56,491 nucleotides of DNA from a virus. Positions within the stretch are counted from its first letter, which is position 1. Every line of letters begins with the position of its first letter. Below the pieces are notes generated by a model that saw only the letters and a list, made by a program, of their open reading frames with translations, was not told where the DNA came from and did no database searches. Both the position numbers and the translations under genes were made by a program. This document shows positions 1-7,662 of this stretch, in pieces. The DNA lies in IMG/VR virus record IMGVR_UViG_3300042564_002455, positions 1 to 56,491 of that record; one strand, written 5' to 3'.

Positions 1-217
1 CCCTTACACCGATGTTTACGCTCTTAAAGAATCTTTTGATTTTTCTTGTATCAATATCTCCATTGGGTACTACGATTACCACACCGCAAATGAATATGTG
101 GTGGTTGAGGATGTCTACAATGGTATCAAAGTTGGTAAAAAAATGATAGAGTCATTGGGTTATACCAAACATAAATTTAAAGAAGAAAAACCTAATAAAA
201 TTTATAGTCCATTTTAA
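1..217 (+). CDS. C-terminal fragment of a zinc-peptidase-like protein
   Basis: The last 71 codons of a gene that begins before the window; the open frame starts at base 2 and ends with TAA at 215-217. The visible stretch CINISIGYYDYHTANEYV is reminiscent of the C-terminal part of M20/M28-type aminopeptidases, where a similar Ser-x-Gly-Tyr-Tyr...His-Thr segment precedes a final helix. No metal ligands can be judged from so short a piece, so the family call is tentative. The gene converges on the Clp-like gene, and both end in a shared hairpin at 218-249. Confidence 0.5.
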   Translation, partial: PYTDVYALKESFDFSCINISIGYYDYHTANEYVVVEDVYNGIKVGKKMIESLGYTKHKFKEEKPNKIYSPF

Positions 218-249
218 AAAAAAAGGAGGTTATTCAACCTCCTTTTTTG
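218..249. terminator. bidirectional rho-independent terminator
   Basis: Stem AGGAGGTT / AACCTCCT with loop ATTC, flanked by an A-run on the left and a T-run on the right. It can therefore end transcription both from the peptidase-like gene (+) and from the Clp-like gene (-), whose stop codon it overlaps. Confidence 0.85.
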
Positions 250-2272
250 TTTTACCCTTCTTTCCTTTTTTCTCTTCCGTTATTATAATAACGTCATTTT
301 CTGCCGTAACTATATAAGGAGTTTCGGTTTTAAGTTCACCCCTAAGAACTTCCTCGGAAATATAATCCTCAATTTTATCTTGGATTGCTCTCTTTAAAGG
401 TCTCGCTCCGTACATCTCATCAAACCCAACTTTTGATATCATCTCAGTTACCGAAGATTCAAATTTGAATTGGTATTTGATTTTAGTCAATCTTGATGAT
501 AACTTATTAAGTTCAATCTTAACGATTTCATTAATTTGTTCTTGTTTTAGGGTGTTAAAGATTATTACATCATCAATTCTGTTTAGGAATTCAGGTGCGA
601 AGAATTTCTGAAGTTCCTTTTTAAGAATATCTCGTTTTTGTTCTTCCTCAACATATGATTTAGTTTGGAATCCAACACCAGATCCAAAGTCCTGTAATTT
701 TTTAACACCAATATTTGATGTCATAATGATAAGACAATTTTTGAAATTGATTTTTCTTCCCAATCCATCTGTAAGGTGACCATCATCTAATACTTGTAGT
801 AAAGTTGAGAATATGTCTTTATTTGCTTTCTCAATCTCATCAAATAAAATAACGGAGTATGGTTTGTTTTTAACTTGTTCAGTTAATTGACCACCTTCAT
901 CATAACCAACATATCCCGGAGGAGATCCGATTAAACGAGAGATTGAGTGTTTTTCCTGATATTCAGACATATCAACTCTAATTAAAGAATCTTCACTACC
1001 GAATATCTCTTTCGCTAATTGCTTTGCCAAGTGAGTTTTACCCACACCTGTGGATCCCAAGAAGATAAACGATCCTATGGGTCTATTTGGGTCTTTAATA
1101 CCTAATCTGTTTCTTCTAATTGCCTTTGAGATTTTTGAAACCGCCTCAGATTGACCGATTACTTTAGATCCAATAGTGGATTCCAAATCAACTAAGGATT
1201 TTGAGTCATCAATGTTAAGTTTCCCAACAGGAATTTTTGTCATATTGGATACAACCTCATAAACCAATTCAATCTCAACTTCTTTCTTATTAATATTCAT
1301 TTCTTCTTCAAACTTCATTTTTTCTACGTGAAGTTTATTCAGAATCTTTTTCTCCTTATCTCTAAGTTCCGCAGCCTGTTCGTAATTTTGTTTTTTAACA
1401 ACATCAATTTTTTGTTGCTTAATGTCAATCGCATCCAATTTTAATTTCTCAATAACTTCAGGTAATTTAATATCAACCTGACTTCTTGCCCCAACTTCAT
1501 CTATAATATCAAAAGCTTTATCGGGAAACTCTCTATCGGTAATATATCTGTCAGCCAAATCAACACAAGTGATTAACACTTCGTCACTAAAAATGACTTT
1601 ATGGTAACTCTCGTATTTGTCTTTTGAGTTTTTTAGAATTTGTAGAGTTTCTTCTTTCGTTGAGGGGTCAACTACCACTTTTTGGAATCTTCTTTCCAAT
1701 GCTCCGTCCTTCTCAAAGTTTTTACGGTATTCATCAAGTGTTGTTGCTCCAATACATTGAATCTCACCTCTCGCTAGTGCCGGTTTGAATATGTTTGATG
1801 CGTCCAATGACCCCGATGAGTTACCCGCACCTACAATGGTGTGAATCTCGTCAATAAAGATAATAATATTGGGATGTGATTGTAATTCTTCAATAATTAC
1901 TTTCATTCTCTCCTCAAACTGACCTCTATATTTTGTTCCCGCGACAATGGATGTCATATCTAGTAGAACAATTCTTTTATCCGCCAAATTTCTTGGGCAT
2001 TCACCCTGTTGAATTTTCATTGCCAATCCCTCAACAATTGCGGTCTTACCACAACCTGGTTCTCCGATAATAATAGGATTATTTTTCTTTCTTCTTGATA
2101 AGATCTGAGCAATTCTTAATATCTCTTTATCTCTACCAATAACTGAATCTAATTTACCTTCCTCAGCCAATTTATTTAAATCTTTACTGAAGTTATCCAG
2201 TACAGGAGTACCACTATCGTTGTCCCCCTTTTTTCTTGATGAAGACCCATCGCCGTCCATTATCTCATTCAT
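230..2272 (-). CDS. ClpC-type double AAA+ unfoldase lacking the N-domain
   Basis: A 680-residue Hsp100 ATPase. NBD1 has Walker A GEPGCGKT at 70-77 and Walker B IIFIDE at 137-142; NBD2 has GSTGVGKT at 406-413 and ILFDE at 475-479. The middle domain is short (about 280-345, with a UVR-like segment), as in ClpC and unlike the long ClpB M-domain. The Clp-N repeat domain (about 140 residues in ClpC) is absent: the AAA+ core begins about 40 residues in. A VGF tripeptide at 533-535 sits where ClpC carries its ClpP-docking loop, so partnership with a host ClpP is possible (inference). The gene is divergent from Hsp20 and shares a 150-bp regulatory region with it. A TATTTATT motif lies 14 nt before the start. 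Confidence 0.93.
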   Translation of the reverse strand: MNEIMDGDGSSSRKKGDNDSGTPVLDNFSKDLNKLAEEGKLDSVIGRDKEILRIAQILSRRKKNNPIIIGEPGCGKTAIVEGLAMKIQQGECPRNLADKRIVLLDMTSIVAGTKYRGQFEERMKVIIEELQSHPNIIIFIDEIHTIVGAGNSSGSLDASNIFKPALARGEIQCIGATTLDEYRKNFEKDGALERRFQKVVVDPSTKEETLQILKNSKDKYESYHKVIFSDEVLITCVDLADRYITDREFPDKAFDIIDEVGARSQVDIKLPEVIEKLKLDAIDIKQQKIDVVKKQNYEQAAELRDKEKKILNKLHVEKMKFEEEMNINKKEVEIELVYEVVSNMTKIPVGKLNIDDSKSLVDLESTIGSKVIGQSEAVSKISKAIRRNRLGIKDPNRPIGSFIFLGSTGVGKTHLAKQLAKEIFGSEDSLIRVDMSEYQEKHSISRLIGSPPGYVGYDEGGQLTEQVKNKPYSVILFDEIEKANKDIFSTLLQVLDDGHLTDGLGRKINFKNCLIIMTSNIGVKKLQDFGSGVGFQTKSYVEEEQKRDILKKELQKFFAPEFLNRIDDVIIFNTLKQEQINEIVKIELNKLSSRLTKIKYQFKFESSVTEMISKVGFDEMYGARPLKRAIQDKIEDYISEEVLRGELKTETPYIVTAENDVIIITEEKKGKKGKTKKEVE

Positions 2273-2286
2273 AATATTATTTTTTT

Positions 2287-2294
2287 AATAAATA
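2287..2294 (-). promoter_or_regulatory. candidate late promoter motif TATTTATT
   Basis: Read on the minus strand the sequence is GATATATTTATTA, 14 nt before the ATG of the Clp-like gene. It belongs to the motif set described in the findings. Confidence 0.5.
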
Positions 2295-2322
2295 TATCAA
2301 ATTATGGTCAATAATTCAATAG

Positions 2323-2357
2323 TGACAAATTGTCATATACTAACTGACAAAATGTCG
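2323..2357. promoter_or_regulatory. tandem operator-like palindromes between clp and hsp20
   Basis: TGACAAATTGTCA (2323-2335, perfect palindrome around a central A) is followed by TGACAAAATGTCG (2345-2357, imperfect). The centres are 22 bp apart, about two helical turns. Both lie in the divergent region between two chaperone genes, as expected for sites bound by a dimeric regulator controlling both. Which regulator, host or phage, cannot be told from sequence. Confidence 0.5.
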
Positions 2358-2425
2358 TATATTTTATTTGGCATGCCAGTTGAATAATTCACAATCAAAT
2401 AATAAACATAAAAATTTAAAAAACT

Positions 2426-2797
2426 ATGAAAACAGGAAATTTATCAATTTTCGACACAATCCTAAACGACTTTTCTGATGTTAAATTCAGAAGAAATTAT
2501 CTCAGTGATTATGATGTTCATAAAACCGAAGATGGGGCTTATTATGTATTCAGCGTTCCCGGATTTAATAAGTCAAATTTAAAAGTTGATGTTGATGACA
2601 CAATTTTAACCATTGACGGTAATCGTGTAATTAAATCATCAAATGGTGATAAAACTAAGAGTGTTCACTTCTCTTATGACTTGGGATTAAACATTGATAC
2701 CTCTAAACTTGAGGCAACCATTGAGGATGGGTTATTAAGTGTGTTCATCCCTAACGAAACAAAGGTTGAAAAGAAGAAGAAAATATCTTTACTTTAA
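2426..2797 (+). CDS. Hsp20 / alpha-crystallin small heat-shock protein
   Basis: 123 residues. The alpha-crystallin domain occupies about 30-115: YVFSVPGFNKSNLKVDVDDT matches the family's first strands, and the segment ending GLLSVFIP corresponds to the conserved A-x-x-n-GvL motif, here with an acidic ATIEDGLL version. The N-terminal arm is short and the C-terminal tail is lysine-rich. The protein should hold unfolding client proteins for refolding. It faces the Clp-like unfoldase across the operator-like region at 2323-2357, so the two may be co-regulated as a chaperone pair. Related small Hsps occur in many T4-like phages of marine hosts. No TATTTATA motif lies upstream, which sets it apart from the presumed late genes. 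Confidence 0.92.
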   Translation: MKTGNLSIFDTILNDFSDVKFRRNYLSDYDVHKTEDGAYYVFSVPGFNKSNLKVDVDDTILTIDGNRVIKSSNGDKTKSVHFSYDLGLNIDTSKLEATIEDGLLSVFIPNETKVEKKKKISLL

Positions 2798-2821
2798 CGA
2801 TTTTTTTTACTCATCATAATA

Positions 2822-2829
2822 TATTTATA
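2822..2829 (+). promoter_or_regulatory. candidate late promoter motif TATTTATA
   Basis: TATTTATA within ATATATTTATAATA, 14 nt upstream of the ATG at 2844; one of the strand-consistent motif set. Confidence 0.5.
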
Positions 2830-2843
2830 ATAAAAATTATATT

Positions 2844-3233
2844 ATGAAAAAAATTGTAAGATTAACAGAAAGTGATCTAGTTAGGTTAGTAAAAAGAATA
2901 ATCAGCGAAGGTGAAAGATATGGTTCATTTGGTGATAATGAAAAATGGGTTGATATGGATACAGACCAATTCTCTGACGATGATATAAATGATGATGATT
3001 TTGACACAGAGGAGTTCGATGACTATGAATCATTTCACGAAAGACATCCAAAAAGAAGAGCTTTAAGTGGCGATATGGGTAAGGCAATGTTTAACACATA
3101 TAAAGAAAAAACAGGAAAACCCCTTTCAATCAAAACTAGAAGACCACAAAAAAGTAGCGGTGGGTCTGGATTTGACCACGATAGAGAATTTAGAAAGTAT
3201 CAAGGTGATATTGGAGATGCTTCTTGGTCATAA
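2844..3233 (+). CDS. presumed packaged head protein with N-terminal targeting tag
   Basis: 129 residues, no recognised family. The first 22 residues (MKKIVRLTESDLVRLVKRII plus SE) form a basic amphipathic helix ending I-S-E before Gly23. That fits the T4 gp21 prohead-protease rule (I/L)-x-E followed by A/G/S. Two proteins encoded at 22.7-23.5 kb share the same tag and the same cut position. The body is very acidic (Asp/Glu-rich, about 30-70), then basic at the C-terminus. The inferred role is an internal head protein freed of its tag during maturation. It is preceded by its own TATTTATA motif and followed by a terminator. Confidence 0.7.
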   Translation: MKKIVRLTESDLVRLVKRIISEGERYGSFGDNEKWVDMDTDQFSDDDINDDDFDTEEFDDYESFHERHPKRRALSGDMGKAMFNTYKEKTGKPLSIKTRRPQKSSGGSGFDHDREFRKYQGDIGDASWS

Positions 3234-3261
3234 ACTTTATTTTCACTAAAAGAAAATTGAT

Positions 3262-3287
3262 AACCCCTCCCCAAAAGAGGGGTTTTT
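3262..3287 (+). terminator. rho-independent terminator
   Basis: Stem AACCCCTC / GAGGGGTT with loop CCCAAAA, followed by TTT. It ends the short transcript carrying the gene at 2844-3233. Confidence 0.85.
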
Positions 3288-3299
3288 CATTATATATGA

Positions 3300-3307
3300 T
3301 ATTTATA
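3300..3307 (+). promoter_or_regulatory. candidate late promoter motif TATTTATA
   Basis: GATATTTATAATA lies directly after a terminator and 15 nt before the ATG at 3323. A fresh start of transcription is needed at this point, which strengthens the promoter reading. Confidence 0.55.
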
Positions 3308-3322
3308 ATAAATAAAAAAAAG

Positions 3323-4921
3323 ATGAAACACTTATTAAATAATTTATCAGAGGAGGAGAAAAATAGTATTCGTAATCAATATACAAGTGAAATTAGAGTT
3401 GTAACCGAAAACTTTAAAAAGTTACTAAATTCAAAACTTGGGGATGTGAGACCGTTGGTTGATGATGAATTACTCACAGAAGAAAAATTAATTGGTGAAC
3501 AAGGGTTTAAAGATTTTTTTAAAAATATATTCTCAGGTAAAAAGGATAAAGAAAGTGATAATAAGATTGATGATCCCAAGAAAGCCGATCTTGTTGATGA
3601 TGATGTTGCAGAATTCTATAAAACTTTAGAATCAATAAAAGAACCTATATCTCAACAACAAAAAGGTAAAATGAATTTCCAAAAAGATGTTGAGACGGTT
3701 CAAATAGCGTTACAATTATTAGGTTATGAATTACCTAAATTTGGTGTTGATGGTTTATTTGGCCCTGAAACCGGATCTGCGGTTATTAAATTTAAAATAG
3801 ATAATAAATTAAACGAATCGTTTAAACATTTAAATGAGTCATTACCTCAGATTGATACTTTTCCAATTGCCGGTGGTCAATATAATATAGGTTATGACCA
3901 AAAATGGGATGATTTTAATAATCCCGCCGGAACCGCTAATAGCGATTTCTCAAGAAAAGCCACAAATGCCGGTGCTGGTGGTCATAAAAATGGTCATATT
4001 GGGGTGGATATATTCGGTAAAAAAGGTACACCAATTGTGGCTCCTGTTGATGGAAAAGTTAAATATGGATCTAACGGATTAACTGTTATTGTTCAAGATG
4101 ATAAAACAGGTTTCTCTCATTGGTTGGGTCATTTAGATTCAATAACAGTTAAAGAAGGTGAGTTTGTGTCAGCAGGTCAGCAAGTGGGGACTTTAGGTAA
4201 TACGGGGAACGCTGCCGGTACCGCACCACACCTTCATTATAATGTATATAAAACAAGTTCAGGATTTAATTCTGGTGAAGACCCGTTAGACATATTAAAG
4301 GGTGCTATTAGTAAATCAACAAACACTCCCATAAAGAAAAATGAAGATGGTAGTGAAAACGAATATAAATCCGAAGAAGATGGTAGTATATCAATAACCC
4401 CTGAAATGATTAAGGATATGATTGATAAACTTAAATCTAAAGGAATTAAATCTGAAGATTTAAAGAAGTATTTAGATATGGTTAAAACCGGAGGTGCTGG
4501 CGAAGGTGTAATAGTTACCAACGATAAAGAATTTTATGAACAAATATTAAAAGGTATTGGAGCACCCATAACAGAAAGTAACCTTAAATTTTTATATGCG
4601 TGGAGACAAGCAGAAGGTAGTAAATCCACAAATAACCCATTCAATACAACATTAAACCTTAAAAGTGACGAAAAAAAAACTAACTATAATAGTGTTGGCG
4701 TTAAGAATTACTCAACTCCATCCTATGGTGTTGAAGCTACGGTAAAAACGCTTCTTAATGGTTATTATGATTGTATAGTGGACGAACTAAGGAATGATTC
4801 CGGAGCTGAAAGAATATCTAAAATATGTATAAGTCAATTGAAAACATGGGGGACTGGAGGTTTAGTTAATAAAGTTTTACAAAATGGTTCAATAAACCCA
4901 CCACCAATTTACTCAGCGTAG
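3323..4921 (+). CDS. peptidoglycan hydrolase: PG-binding, M23 endopeptidase and muramidase-like domains
   Basis: 532 residues from ATG 3323. An upstream in-frame ATG at 3224 would read through the preceding terminator and motif, so it is rejected. Domains: an N-terminal helix (MKHLLNNLSEEEKNSIRNQ), a linker, a peptidoglycan-binding repeat at about 120-160 (FGVDGLFGPETG), and an M23 LytM fold at about 215-315 with zinc ligands H225, D229 and H305 and catalytic-site H270 and H303. The C-terminal about 120 residues contain WRQAEGSKSTNNPFNTT, resembling a glucosaminidase/lysozyme-like lobe with a Glu. The role would be cell-wall cleavage during entry or lysis. No signal peptide or transmembrane segment is seen. 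It is a paralogue of the protein at 5265-7397, with 114 identical bases shared. Confidence 0.88.
   Translation: MKHLLNNLSEEEKNSIRNQYTSEIRVVTENFKKLLNSKLGDVRPLVDDELLTEEKLIGEQGFKDFFKNIFSGKKDKESDNKIDDPKKADLVDDDVAEFYKTLESIKEPISQQQKGKMNFQKDVETVQIALQLLGYELPKFGVDGLFGPETGSAVIKFKIDNKLNESFKHLNESLPQIDTFPIAGGQYNIGYDQKWDDFNNPAGTANSDFSRKATNAGAGGHKNGHIGVDIFGKKGTPIVAPVDGKVKYGSNGLTVIVQDDKTGFSHWLGHLDSITVKEGEFVSAGQQVGTLGNTGNAAGTAPHLHYNVYKTSSGFNSGEDPLDILKGAISKSTNTPIKKNEDGSENEYKSEEDGSISITPEMIKDMIDKLKSKGIKSEDLKKYLDMVKTGGAGEGVIVTNDKEFYEQILKGIGAPITESNLKFLYAWRQAEGSKSTNNPFNTTLNLKSDEKKTNYNSVGVKNYSTPSYGVEATVKTLLNGYYDCIVDELRNDSGAERISKICISQLKTWGTGGLVNKVLQNGSINPPPIYSA
3528..3641 (+). repeat. 114-bp direct repeat, copy 1 (paralogous hydrolase linker)
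   Basis: Bases 3528-3641 are identical to 6043-6156 (offset 2515). The repeat encodes the acidic linker (SGKKDKESDNKIDDPKKADL and onward) ahead of the PG-binding domain. Flanking sequence diverges at once, indicating recent gene conversion or duplication limited to this segment. Confidence 0.9.
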
Positions 4922-4968
4922 TTTTAGATAAAAAAAAATAATGTATAGACATATGGGAATTAATAATT

Positions 4969-4976
4969 TATTTTTG
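4969..4976 (+). promoter_or_regulatory. possible Bacteroidota -7 element TATTTTTG
   Basis: TATTTTTG fits the TAnnTTTG -7 consensus of the Bacteroidota primary sigma factor and lies 13 nt before the ATG at 4990. No clear TTG -33 element is present at 17-23 nt upstream, so this is only a half match. Confidence 0.3.
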
Positions 4977-4989
4977 TAAATAAAAAATT

Positions 4990-5232
4990 ATGGCAATTAC
5001 AAAAGAAGAAATTATAGGAACAAAAATAATTAATGACATTACTTCGTCAAATATTAAACACACAGAATATGATACAGAAACAAAGGGTCTATTGGTTGAG
5101 TTTAATAATGGTTTAAAGTATGAGTATCAAGATGTGCCCCATCAATTATATACTCAATTCAGAATGTCCGAATCTCAGGGTAAATTCTTCAGTTCAAAAA
5201 TAGCGAAAGCTCACCCATATAAAAAACTTTAA
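4990..5232 (+). CDS. KTSC-domain protein
   Basis: 80 residues. The stretch from about residue 24 (HTEYDTETKGLLVEFNNGLK, then YEYQDVP, then S-x-G-K-F-F) follows the KTSC family pattern: a hydrophobic strand pair, Y-x-Y-x-x-V-P and a final Ser-x-Gly-x-Phe motif before the short Lys-rich end. KTSC domains occur as small stand-alone proteins or next to nucleic-acid enzymes in bacteria and phages; their molecular role is not established. The gene lies between the two peptidoglycan hydrolase paralogues, which may reflect position rather than function. Confidence 0.8.
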   Translation: MAITKEEIIGTKIINDITSSNIKHTEYDTETKGLLVEFNNGLKYEYQDVPHQLYTQFRMSESQGKFFSSKIAKAHPYKKL

Positions 5233-5251
5233 CTAAATACATATTTTGTAG

Positions 5252-5259
5252 TATTTATT
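5252..5259 (+). promoter_or_regulatory. candidate late promoter motif TATTTATT (short spacing)
   Basis: TATTTATT only 5 nt before the ATG at 5265. The spacing is shorter than the usual 12-17 nt, so a transcript from here would start close to or inside the first codons. Confidence 0.3.
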
Positions 5260-5264
5260 AGTTA

Positions 5265-7397
5265 ATGAAAAAGGATACTGAAATTTTATCAAGCTTTGAC
5301 TTAAAAAAAGGATTAAATCCGAAGGTGTGGGTTAAGGACAATAAGTCCACAAAACTTAAACCTGAAATTAGAGAAAAGTTATTAGAAATTGCTTATGAAT
5401 TCATAGAATTTTTAGGTGTTGACATTATTGTATCTGATGCTCATATCATAGGTTCTATGGTTAATTACAACTGGTCAAAATACTCCGATTTTGATTTACA
5501 CATAATTGCCGATTTTGAACAATTCCCTAAAGACCAATTAGGTCTATACCAAGAACTTTTTAAATTAAAAAAAACTTTATTTAATTCTAACCATAATATT
5601 AAAATATATGGTTATGATGTTGAGTTATACGTACAGGATAGTAATGAACCTTATTTCTCATCAGGGGCTTATTCTTTGATATATAACAAATGGTTAAGTC
5701 CTCCCAAAAAAACTGATTTTAAAGCGGATAAAGAAGTTCTTATGTCAAAAGTTAATCAATGGACTGAGAAAATTGATGAGGTTATTGATTCGGCTAAAGG
5801 TAAAGATTTGGAAGTAGCTTTAAAGTTATTGGGCGGTTTTAAGGATAAACTTAAAAAATACAGACAATCGGGATTAGAAGGTGGTGGTGAATTATCTTAT
5901 GAAAATTTGGTATTTAAATACCTTAGACGAAATGGGTATATTGAAAAACTATTTAACTTTGAAAACGAGAAAGTTGATAAGGAATTGTCATTGGAACAAA
6001 AATTAATTGGTGAACAAAAACTAAAAGATTTTTTCAATAATTTATTCTCAGGTAAAAAGGATAAAGAAAGTGATAATAAGATTGATGATCCCAAGAAAGC
6101 CGATCTTGTTGATGATGATGTTGCAGAATTCTATAAAACTTTAGAATCAATAAAAGGTCCTATATCCCAACAACAAAAAGGTCAAATGAACTTCCAAAAA
6201 GAAGTTGAGACCATACAAATCGGATTAGAATTACTTGGATATAATCTACCTAAATTTGGGTCTGATGGATTATATGGACCTGAAACGGCAAGTCAAGTAG
6301 AGAAATTCAAATCAGATAATTTAAAAGAATTAGAAAGTACTCAAAAAAAATCTTCAATTAGTGAAAGTGAATCATCTAAATTTTTACCTCCTGTCACTCC
6401 TTTTAATATTGGAAGTGATTTTAACGCAAGTAGAGGCTATGGTAAGCACGGAGCGGCTGATATTCCAGTACCATCCGGTACTGAAATACGTTCACCATTA
6501 GATGGTAAAGTTTTAAAGGTTCATGATGATAGTGGGAATTGTGGTGGTACTATTGTAATTGACCATGCCGATGGATATCAGACCATTTTTTGTCATTGTA
6601 AACAAATAAATGTAAGTGCCGGTAATTTAGTAAAACAAGGGGATGTAATAGGTTTAAGTGGTGGTGGTGCAAATGATAAGGGTCATGGTAGATCCACAGG
6701 TCCTCATTTACATTTTGCGGTTAGCCTTAATGGTACAAAGATAGACCCCGCTACTGTGGTGGATAAAAAATACGTAGGTAGTTTTGACAATAAAAATGTA
6801 GTTGATTCAATCGCAACCCCTGAAATGATTAAGGTTATGATAGAAAAACTTAAATCCAAAGGAATTAAATCGGAAGATTTAAAGAAATATATTGACGTAG
6901 TTAATACGGGTGGCGGTGAAGGATTTACAGATATTGATTTAATGAGTGAAGAAGGGTATAAAAAATATGAGAATATTTGTCAAAAATTTATAAATACTAG
7001 AAGTAGTAATTTATTGGGAATAACAGGTGAGATGATGGCTAAAGCGGCTAAAACCACATATAGTACGTATCAAAAATATGTTCCACCTCAATTGGCTTTA
7101 GCCCAAATGACAGTAGAGGGTGGATTTAGTAGTAACCCTAATAGTAGACCAATTAAAACTAAAAACCCATATAATGTGGGTAATGTTGATGATGGTAGTA
7201 ATAAATATTTTTCCGATGTTCAGTCGGGAATACAAACCTATTACGATTTAATTGCAAGAAGTTATTTAACAGGTGGTAAAACCGCAAAAGATTTGGTAAA
7301 TAATTTTGTAAATAAAAACAACAACAGATACGCATCATCAACAAAGTATGAAAGTAGTTTGAACAATTTAGTAAATCAAATCAATAATACGGCATAA
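5265..7397 (+). CDS. nucleotidyltransferase fused to M23/muramidase-like peptidoglycan hydrolase
   Basis: 710 residues. N-terminal domain (about 1-170): a minimal Pol-beta-type nucleotidyltransferase, with G63-S64 and then S74-D75-F-D77 in GSMVNYNWSKYSDFDLHII and a third acidic candidate E120 in YDVELYVQD. From 240 it parallels the protein at 3323-4921: a linker, a PG-binding repeat (about 305-350, FGSDGLYGPETA) and an M23 domain with H395, D399, H444, H481 and H483. It ends in a muramidase/glucosaminidase-like lobe containing MTVEGGF and NPYNVGN. The hydrolase half should cut peptidoglycan; the target of the nucleotidyltransferase half is unknown. Fusion of the two activities in one frame is unusual, and no frameshift or internal stop separates them. 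Confidence 0.85.
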   Translation: MKKDTEILSSFDLKKGLNPKVWVKDNKSTKLKPEIREKLLEIAYEFIEFLGVDIIVSDAHIIGSMVNYNWSKYSDFDLHIIADFEQFPKDQLGLYQELFKLKKTLFNSNHNIKIYGYDVELYVQDSNEPYFSSGAYSLIYNKWLSPPKKTDFKADKEVLMSKVNQWTEKIDEVIDSAKGKDLEVALKLLGGFKDKLKKYRQSGLEGGGELSYENLVFKYLRRNGYIEKLFNFENEKVDKELSLEQKLIGEQKLKDFFNNLFSGKKDKESDNKIDDPKKADLVDDDVAEFYKTLESIKGPISQQQKGQMNFQKEVETIQIGLELLGYNLPKFGSDGLYGPETASQVEKFKSDNLKELESTQKKSSISESESSKFLPPVTPFNIGSDFNASRGYGKHGAADIPVPSGTEIRSPLDGKVLKVHDDSGNCGGTIVIDHADGYQTIFCHCKQINVSAGNLVKQGDVIGLSGGGANDKGHGRSTGPHLHFAVSLNGTKIDPATVVDKKYVGSFDNKNVVDSIATPEMIKVMIEKLKSKGIKSEDLKKYIDVVNTGGGEGFTDIDLMSEEGYKKYENICQKFINTRSSNLLGITGEMMAKAAKTTYSTYQKYVPPQLALAQMTVEGGFSSNPNSRPIKTKNPYNVGNVDDGSNKYFSDVQSGIQTYYDLIARSYLTGGKTAKDLVNNFVNKNNNRYASSTKYESSLNNLVNQINNTA
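6043..6156 (+). repeat. 114-bp direct repeat, copy 2 (paralogous hydrolase linker)
   Basis: Identical to 3528-3641; see copy 1. Similarity at protein level continues into the PG-binding domain, but the M23 and C-terminal domains are much more diverged. Confidence 0.9.
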
Positions 7398-7434
7398 ATT
7401 ATTAATCACTCATAAACTATTATTAATATTGATA

Positions 7435-7442
7435 TATTTATA
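7435..7442 (+). promoter_or_regulatory. candidate late promoter motif TATTTATA
   Basis: GATATATTTATAAAG, 16 nt before the ATG at 7459. It heads the run of + strand genes leading into the head module. Confidence 0.5.
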
Positions 7443-7458
7443 AAGAAAAAATAAAGAT

Positions 7459-7644
7459 ATGGCATCAACCGCATGTACTTCGTATTATAAAACAACAATA
7501 ATCGGATTTTTACCGGCAAACCCAACAGGGGGGACTGTTGTTACTTTTGCTAACCCAACACCGATAGCGTCAAATGTAACTGGTGGTACTATCTATCAAT
7601 GTAGTGCGGTCACACTTGGTGGATTTAACGGATTAAACAATTAA
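7459..7644 (+). CDS. small Thr/Gly-rich hypothetical protein
   Basis: 61 residues, rich in Thr, Gly, Ala and Asn with two Cys-containing stretches (STACTSYY and YQCSAV); no charged core and no recognised family. The composition (TGGTVVTFANPTP, then SNVTGGTIYQC) is typical of beta-rich virion surface or decoration proteins. It is preceded by a well-placed TATTTATA motif and followed after 18 bp by the next gene, so it is probably real and expressed with virion genes. A decoration or fibre-tip role is only an inference from composition. Confidence 0.55.
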   Translation: MASTACTSYYKTTIIGFLPANPTGGTVVTFANPTPIASNVTGGTIYQCSAVTLGGFNGLNN

Positions 7645-7662
7645 ACATAAATAAAAAATAAA

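Noticed and set aside
3224-3322. Upstream in-frame ATG extending the M23 hydrolase by 33 residues
   Set aside because: The extension would be translated across a terminator hairpin and the late motif; the ATG at 3323 has the standard 15-nt spacing.
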